From: Nitrososphaerales archaeon
Lineage (GTDB): Archaea > Thermoproteota > Nitrososphaeria > Nitrososphaerales > Nitrososphaeraceae
NCBI GenBank assembly: GCA_029237515.1
Contig: JARBAV010000324.1
Span: 1 to 8,154 of the forward strand
Direction of reading: 5' to 3'
DNA: 8,154 nt
In this document: positions 5,387-8,154 of the stretch, piece after piece
How the letters are laid out: each line of letters starts with the position of its first letter
Numbering within the stretch: the stretch's first letter is position 1
The notes under the pieces: model-generated
What the model saw: the letters and a program-made list of their open reading frames with translations, nothing else
Databases searched by the model: none
Told to the model about the DNA's origin: nothing
Position numbers and translations under genes: made by a program

Positions 5387-6301
5387 TCACTTTATCTTGT
5401 CAAATTTCTTCATAACGTAGGGCAAATTATCGATAAGATCAGTCGCGAGGAGGTGCAAACCTAGCTTCTTAGAGGCTTGTAATGCAGCCAAGCCATTTAA
5501 GTAAACACCTATTATAGAGGCAAGAAATGGATCCAATTTGGTGAGAAGACCTGCTACTAATCCTGACAGTACATCTCCAGTTCCGCCCACAGTCATCGCT
5601 GGTGTACTGCGTTTGATCACTGAAACGGTTCCGCCAATTCCGCTCGCTATCACATTGTATTCACCCTTTAGGACTATAGTGATACCATATTTTTCTGCCA
5701 TTTCAACGACAGCTGATATTAATTTCTTGAGGCTTGTCCTCTTCTGAAGCAGAAACCGTATGGAGCTTTCCGTCGAGAACACGCGTTTGAATTCTCCAAG
5801 GTGAGGGGTGATTATTGTATTAGTTCCTGATATGTGTTTTAGAACATCTGGAATTAGCGCAGAGGCGTCAAGAAGGAGTTTGGTTTGCATACCCTTAAGT
5901 TCATTTATCAGGTGGATCAGCCCCTTGATCTGGGCTATATCTAAACCCATCCCTATGGCAGCAGCATCTGGTTTCTTCGGAAGAACATGAAGGATTTCTC
6001 GTACGGAAGCCATATCCATCGAGTCGTGTGAGACAGGTAAGACAATAAAGTTCGGAGAATATGACCTTAGAGCTAGGACGTTTCGTTGCGGTACACTTGT
6101 GTAGACTAAGTCGACCCCTGATCTGAGACCGGCCATCGAACTCAATAACGGGGCACCATGGTATATGTCGCTTGCCCCAACAACTAGCAAAATCCCGTTC
6201 TCGCCTTTTCGAGAAGACACGGATCTGGGCGACATTGTTTGGCTGACGAACCGGTCATTAATGACTATTCTCTTTGACAATGGTCTTACTCCTGATACCA
6301 T
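5387..6301 (-). CDS. nnrD: ADP-dependent NAD(P)H-hydrate dehydratase (CARKD family)
   Basis: The enzyme repairs hydrated NADH and NADPH by an ADP-dependent dehydration that returns the active cofactor. The 304-residue protein has the ribokinase-like CARKD fold. RKGENGILLVVGAS (31-44) starts the nucleotide-binding core, and GAPLLSSMAGLRSGVDLVY is at 49-67. LLLDASAL is at 142-149, TPHLGEFKRV at 165-174, VLKGEYNVIA at 210-219 and TVGGTGDVLSGLVAGLL at 237-253. The GGTGD motif (239-243) carries the catalytic aspartate. It is a stand-alone dehydratase; the N-terminal epimerase (NnrE) fused to it in many bacteria is absent, and no epimerase gene lies in the window. Start ATG 6301 is supported by a TATA box 25 nt upstream, implying a leaderless mRNA. 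It stands alone on the minus strand. Confidence 0.92.
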   Translation of the reverse strand: MVSGVRPLSKRIVINDRFVSQTMSPRSVSSRKGENGILLVVGASDIYHGAPLLSSMAGLRSGVDLVYTSVPQRNVLALRSYSPNFIVLPVSHDSMDMASVREILHVLPKKPDAAAIGMGLDIAQIKGLIHLINELKGMQTKLLLDASALIPDVLKHISGTNTIITPHLGEFKRVFSTESSIRFLLQKRTSLKKLISAVVEMAEKYGITIVLKGEYNVIASGIGGTVSVIKRSTPAMTVGGTGDVLSGLVAGLLTKLDPFLASIIGVYLNGLAALQASKKLGLHLLATDLIDNLPYVMKKFDKIK

Positions 6302-6321
6302 ACTTCGAAAAGCATTCCCTC

Positions 6322-6329
6322 TTTAAATA
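6322..6329 (-). promoter_or_regulatory. TATA box for nnrD
   Basis: The minus strand reads TATTTAAA, close to the archaeal consensus. It is centred about 25 nt before the ATG at 6301, so the transcript is predicted to be leaderless. Confidence 0.7.
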
Positions 6330-6677
6330 GCTAGTATATCATGCCATCGAGTAGCAGGATATTAGAATTCATTTTACCGCTGGTCAATCTGTGGTCACTG
6401 CCAATTTCAGGAGTCAATCAAACATGTATCCTTGTCTACTCGATTAGTGGAAGAAGCTCGTAGCTCCATCTTAGATTAAAACCGTCAGCGTAATTATGGC
6501 TATGTTTCAAGTAGGGTATCGACACTTTTATACCAAAGATTATGTATGAGGTCTAGAAAGATTACTGAGCCATAGCGTCCAGTTTTTCGTCCAAAGGGGG
6601 TTCAACCCAGATCCTAATTGAATCTCTTTTTTGCTCGTAAATGAACACAAAATGATTTAAACAATTTGACTGCGCTG
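6330..6677. other. Divergent intergenic region between nnrD and the histone gene
   Basis: No convincing protein gene is visible. A 40-codon plus-strand frame (6341-6463) starts only 15 nt from the nnrD TATA box and lacks a promoter. The region holds an orphan TATA box at 6524-6533 on the minus strand. It also has a CGTCCA direct repeat (6576-6581 and 6588-6593, 12-bp period) and an inverted repeat GGGTT-C-AACCC (6598-6608), 106 nt upstream of the histone ATG. Confidence 0.5.
6524..6533 (-). promoter_or_regulatory. Orphan strong TATA box, possible small-RNA promoter
   Basis: The minus strand reads GTATAAAAGT, one of the best TATA matches in the window. A start near 6502 is expected, but no start codon lies there. 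The downstream sequence could encode a short untranslated RNA ending around the T-rich stretch at 6478-6475. No C/D-box motifs were found. Confidence 0.35.
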
Positions 6678-6685
6678 AAAATATA
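6678..6685 (+). promoter_or_regulatory. TATA box for the histone gene
   Basis: AAAATATA-type bases (6678-6685) are centred 32 nt before ATG 6714, predicting a leader of about 5 nt. No Shine-Dalgarno sequence is present. Confidence 0.55.
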
Positions 6686-6713
6686 CTCTTATTCTTGGAT
6701 TTAACGCATAAAC

Positions 6714-6941
6714 ATGTTCTCCTCTGGACCTGAAATAGGCCTTGCTGGAATGCAACGTATTATTAGGAAATCAGGTGCAGAAAGAGTGAGCGACGATGCC
6801 GCCAATGAACTACGTACGGTAATAGAACAAATAGCTGAAAAGATTGCTAAAAGCGCAGTTGAGTTATCTCTACATGCGGGTAGGAAAACGATAAAACCTG
6901 AAGACATTCGCCTGGCTACCAGGAATGTACTCAGAATATAA
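6714..6941 (+). CDS. Archaeal histone, HMf type
   Basis: This DNA-wrapping protein forms dimers and longer stacks that compact the chromosome. The 75-residue sequence is one histone fold. Helix 1 is about residues 8-19. GAERVSDDA (21-29) is the invariant loop and start of helix 2, which runs to about 54. AGRKTIKPEDI is at 55-65, and helix 3 runs to about 73. G21 aligns with HMfB G16, a glycine important for stacking in archaeal hypernucleosomes. There is a short N-terminal extension (MFSSGPEIG) compared with HMfB and no C-terminal tail. It is a single-domain histone, transcribed alone, with a T-run 18 nt after the stop. The identification is secure; the chromatin role follows from the family. 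Confidence 0.95.
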   Translation: MFSSGPEIGLAGMQRIIRKSGAERVSDDAANELRTVIEQIAEKIAKSAVELSLHAGRKTIKPEDIRLATRNVLRI

Positions 6942-6958
6942 AACAATTCATGAGAGAT

Positions 6959-6963
6959 TTTTT
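6959..6963 (+). terminator. Short T-run after the histone gene
   Basis: Five T residues begin 18 nt past the stop codon, in an otherwise mixed context. It is a plausible archaeal terminator, with no hairpin seen. Confidence 0.35.
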
Positions 6964-7010
6964 CTGTGATCTTCACCAGAGGATCCTATTTGTAGATATT
7001 AAATGATCTA

Positions 7011-7051
7011 ACACCCAGGAATCTGGTGTCGACCCCATGTCAAGGTTTTTT
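7011..7051 (+). terminator. Hairpin followed by T6
   Basis: ACACCCAG (7011-7018) pairs with CTGGTGT (7023-7029) over 7 bp with one bulged C and a GAAT tetraloop. A run of six T residues follows at 7046-7051. This could be a backup terminator for the histone transcript, or the 3' end of an untranslated RNA. Confidence 0.35.
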
Positions 7052-7072
7052 ACAACTTGCTTCACGCTTACT

Positions 7073-7080
7073 AGTATAGA
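7073..7080 (+). promoter_or_regulatory. TATA-like box upstream of the TatD leader ORF
   Basis: AGTATAGA is centred about 36 nt before the ATG at 7113, so transcription would start near 7103 with a leader of roughly 10 nt. It serves the leader ORF and tatD together. Confidence 0.4.
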
Positions 7081-7112
7081 TAGATTGAAATGAGATAGCT
7101 CTAGGTGTTAAA

Positions 7113-7157
7113 ATGTCAAGCTTGATAAGAAAGGGTTTGTCAAATTACAAAGGGTGA
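7113..7157 (+). CDS. Candidate 14-aa leader ORF overlapping the TatD start
   Basis: ATG at 7113 opens a frame encoding MSSLIRKGLSNYKG and ends at TGA 7155-7157. The stop overlaps the GTG of the TatD-family gene in the sequence GTGA. No good Shine-Dalgarno sequence precedes that GTG, so terminating ribosomes could re-initiate on it. The peptide itself is unlikely to have a function beyond coupling. It may also be a chance ORF. Confidence 0.35.
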   Translation: MSSLIRKGLSNYKG

Positions 7158-7942
7158 GAACCTATCCTCTATTATGTGACGCGCATGTTCATCTAACAGA
7201 TCCTGAATTTTCTCCATACTTGGAAGAAATATTATCGAGCATTAGAATAATGAATATGCATGTGTGTTCAGTTACAGTAGATATTACTTCAACCATCAAT
7301 GGAATCAAATCCTTTGGCCAATCCAATAATGACATAGTAACCCAATTCATAGGAATTCATCCACAATTTGCTCATGAAGCCGATATTGAAAAGTTCATAG
7401 AGATCTATTCTGAATATTCTGATTCGATCGGAGGGATAGGAGAAATCGGACTAGATCCGACATACACACTCAGTAAAGGCAATTCATACAAAAAGCAGAT
7501 AGAGGTGTTCCAAGCCATGCTGAGCATTGCCGAAAAGTCGAAGAAACCAGTATCCATCCATTCTAGAAAGTCTCTCAACGATATTTTAGAATTAATAAAA
7601 TCCTATAACTTGGGGAATCTGCTCTTCCATTGGTTCACCGGTAATAAGAAGCAATTGCGCGTGCTAATGGACTTAGGTGCTTATGTCTCATATGGTCCGC
7701 CTTTAGTAATTTCTGAAGACAAACGAGTTCTCTTAAAGAATACTGACAAAAACAGGATCCTTGTTGAAACAGATGGACCTGTTCGATACTCAAGATGCTT
7801 CTCGGAATTACCTGCATTACCTACATCATTCTTAGTAACCGTGGCTAACGCTGTTGGAGAGGCGTTTGATATATCTTACTTAGAATCAATTGACTTCATC
7901 GCTTCTAATACTGAGAACTTCTTGGGCAAGAAGATGAGATAA
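7154..7942 (+). CDS. TatD-family metal-dependent hydrolase (putative DNase)
   Basis: TatD proteins are TIM-barrel metallohydrolases, several of which act as 3'-5' exonucleases on DNA or RNA; the substrate here is not shown. All the expected metal ligands are present in the 262-residue protein. They are H11 and H13 (DAHVHL, 9-14), E97 (GEIGLD, 96-101), H136 (PVSIHSR, 132-138), H159 (LLFHWFTG, 156-163) and D207 (VETDGP, 204-209). GIHPQ at 67-71 is also typical. The start is GTG at 7154; the frame upstream has no other initiator before a TAA at 7109. The N-terminus is only eight residues before the metal-binding motif, as in the family. It follows the histone gene by about 210 nt on the same strand but has its own promoter candidate. 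It is probably cytosolic. Confidence 0.9.
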   Translation: MRTYPLLCDAHVHLTDPEFSPYLEEILSSIRIMNMHVCSVTVDITSTINGIKSFGQSNNDIVTQFIGIHPQFAHEADIEKFIEIYSEYSDSIGGIGEIGLDPTYTLSKGNSYKKQIEVFQAMLSIAEKSKKPVSIHSRKSLNDILELIKSYNLGNLLFHWFTGNKKQLRVLMDLGAYVSYGPPLVISEDKRVLLKNTDKNRILVETDGPVRYSRCFSELPALPTSFLVTVANAVGEAFDISYLESIDFIASNTENFLGKKMR

Positions 7943-8106
7943 AAGTAATCCTAAACATGTGTTGCGTACTATTTCTATGCTTATGATTTGTCGTGAATTA
8001 CTGCCCACGTTATTCTGGTTCAATAGACAATTTCGTCAGTGGGTAGAATGAGATGTGAAGAAAAGGTCAATGTCTGCTAAAGATTTGATGATTTCAGTTA
8101 CCCGCT
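7943..8106. other. Spacer after the TatD-family gene
   Basis: No supported gene is visible. A 14-codon frame (8070-8114, MSAKDLMISVTRYD) ends in TAG overlapping the ATG at 8107. No clear TATA box or T-run terminator is present. Confidence 0.35.
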
Positions 8107-8154
8107 ATGATTAGGAGTCAGATTCGCAGGACAATAGTTACTTCGGATAAAAAT
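8107..8154 (+). CDS. Possible start of a gene cut by the window edge
   Basis: ATG at 8107 opens a frame (MIRSQIRRTIVTSDKN) that is still open at the last base, and it is the only plus-strand frame open there. Sixteen codons are too few to identify a product. The region lacks a clear promoter. Confidence 0.3.
   Translation, partial: MIRSQIRRTIVTSDKN

Noticed and set aside
5538..5990. Plus-strand ORFs within nnrD (5538-5747 and 5808-5990)
   Set aside because: They are antisense to strongly conserved CARKD motifs and are shadow frames.
6341..6463. 40-codon plus-strand ORF starting ATG 6341
   Set aside because: The only nearby TATA box is 15 nt away, too close, and the sequence has no motif. 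It is more likely a chance frame.
6598..6610. GGGTTCAACCC resembling a tRNA T-arm
   Set aside because: The loop is too short for a T-loop, and no acceptor, D-arm or anticodon arm can be built around it.
6701..6976. Minus-strand 91-codon ORF over the histone gene
   Set aside because: The opposite strand encodes an unmistakable histone fold; this frame is its shadow.
1..8154. CRISPR array, insertion sequence or defence system
   Set aside because: No regularly spaced repeats, transposase-like frame, terminal inverted repeats or defence-family motif was seen on either strand.

Overview
The window looks like a chromosomal segment of an archaeon, most probably a Nitrososphaeria (Thaumarchaeota) member. 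The grounds are an archaeal HMf-type histone, an archaeal Trm56 tRNA 2'-O-methyltransferase, an archaeal TruD pseudouridine synthase, a tRNA-Phe with a bulge-helix-bulge intron, and TATA boxes placed 24-32 nt upstream of start codons with little or no leader. The base composition is AT-rich (about 40% GC by eye, not computed) and the intergenic spacers are long. The lineage is an inference; no phylogenetic marker was searched.

Layout, left to right. Positions 3-323 hold two minus-strand units: a 52-codon CxxC microprotein (3-161) and an intron-containing tRNA-Phe(GAA) gene (230-323), each with its own TATA box. After an AT-rich spacer with a possible 51-codon ORF (509-664) comes trm56 (657-1217, +). 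Next are a PfkB-family kinase (about 1460-2476, +), a winged-helix protein (2618-2938, +) and truD (3023-4297, +). A four-helix membrane protein (4394-4915, -) converges on truD. A largely empty spacer (4916-5386) leads to the ADP-dependent NAD(P)H-hydrate dehydratase gene (5387-6301, -). A second spacer (6302-6713) carries divergent promoters for that gene and for an archaeal histone (6714-6941, +). A TatD-family metal-dependent hydrolase (7154-7942, +) follows and is preceded by an overlapping 14-codon ORF. The last 200 nt may contain the start of another gene.

How the genes relate. Most genes appear to be separate transcription units, not parts of an operon. A loose theme is tRNA maturation: tRNA-Phe, Trm56 (which methylates C56 in the T-loop) and TruD (which makes pseudouridine 13 in the D-arm) lie within 4.3 kb. 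The remainder is housekeeping: nucleotide-cofactor repair, chromatin, a nuclease-like hydrolase and a sugar or nucleoside kinase. No mobile element, CRISPR array, defence cassette or clearly new multigene system is visible. The points most worth a second look are the unusual 30/31 intron in tRNA-Phe, the small proteins below normal annotation thresholds, the short ORFs that overlap downstream start codons, and an orphan strong TATA box at 6524-6533.
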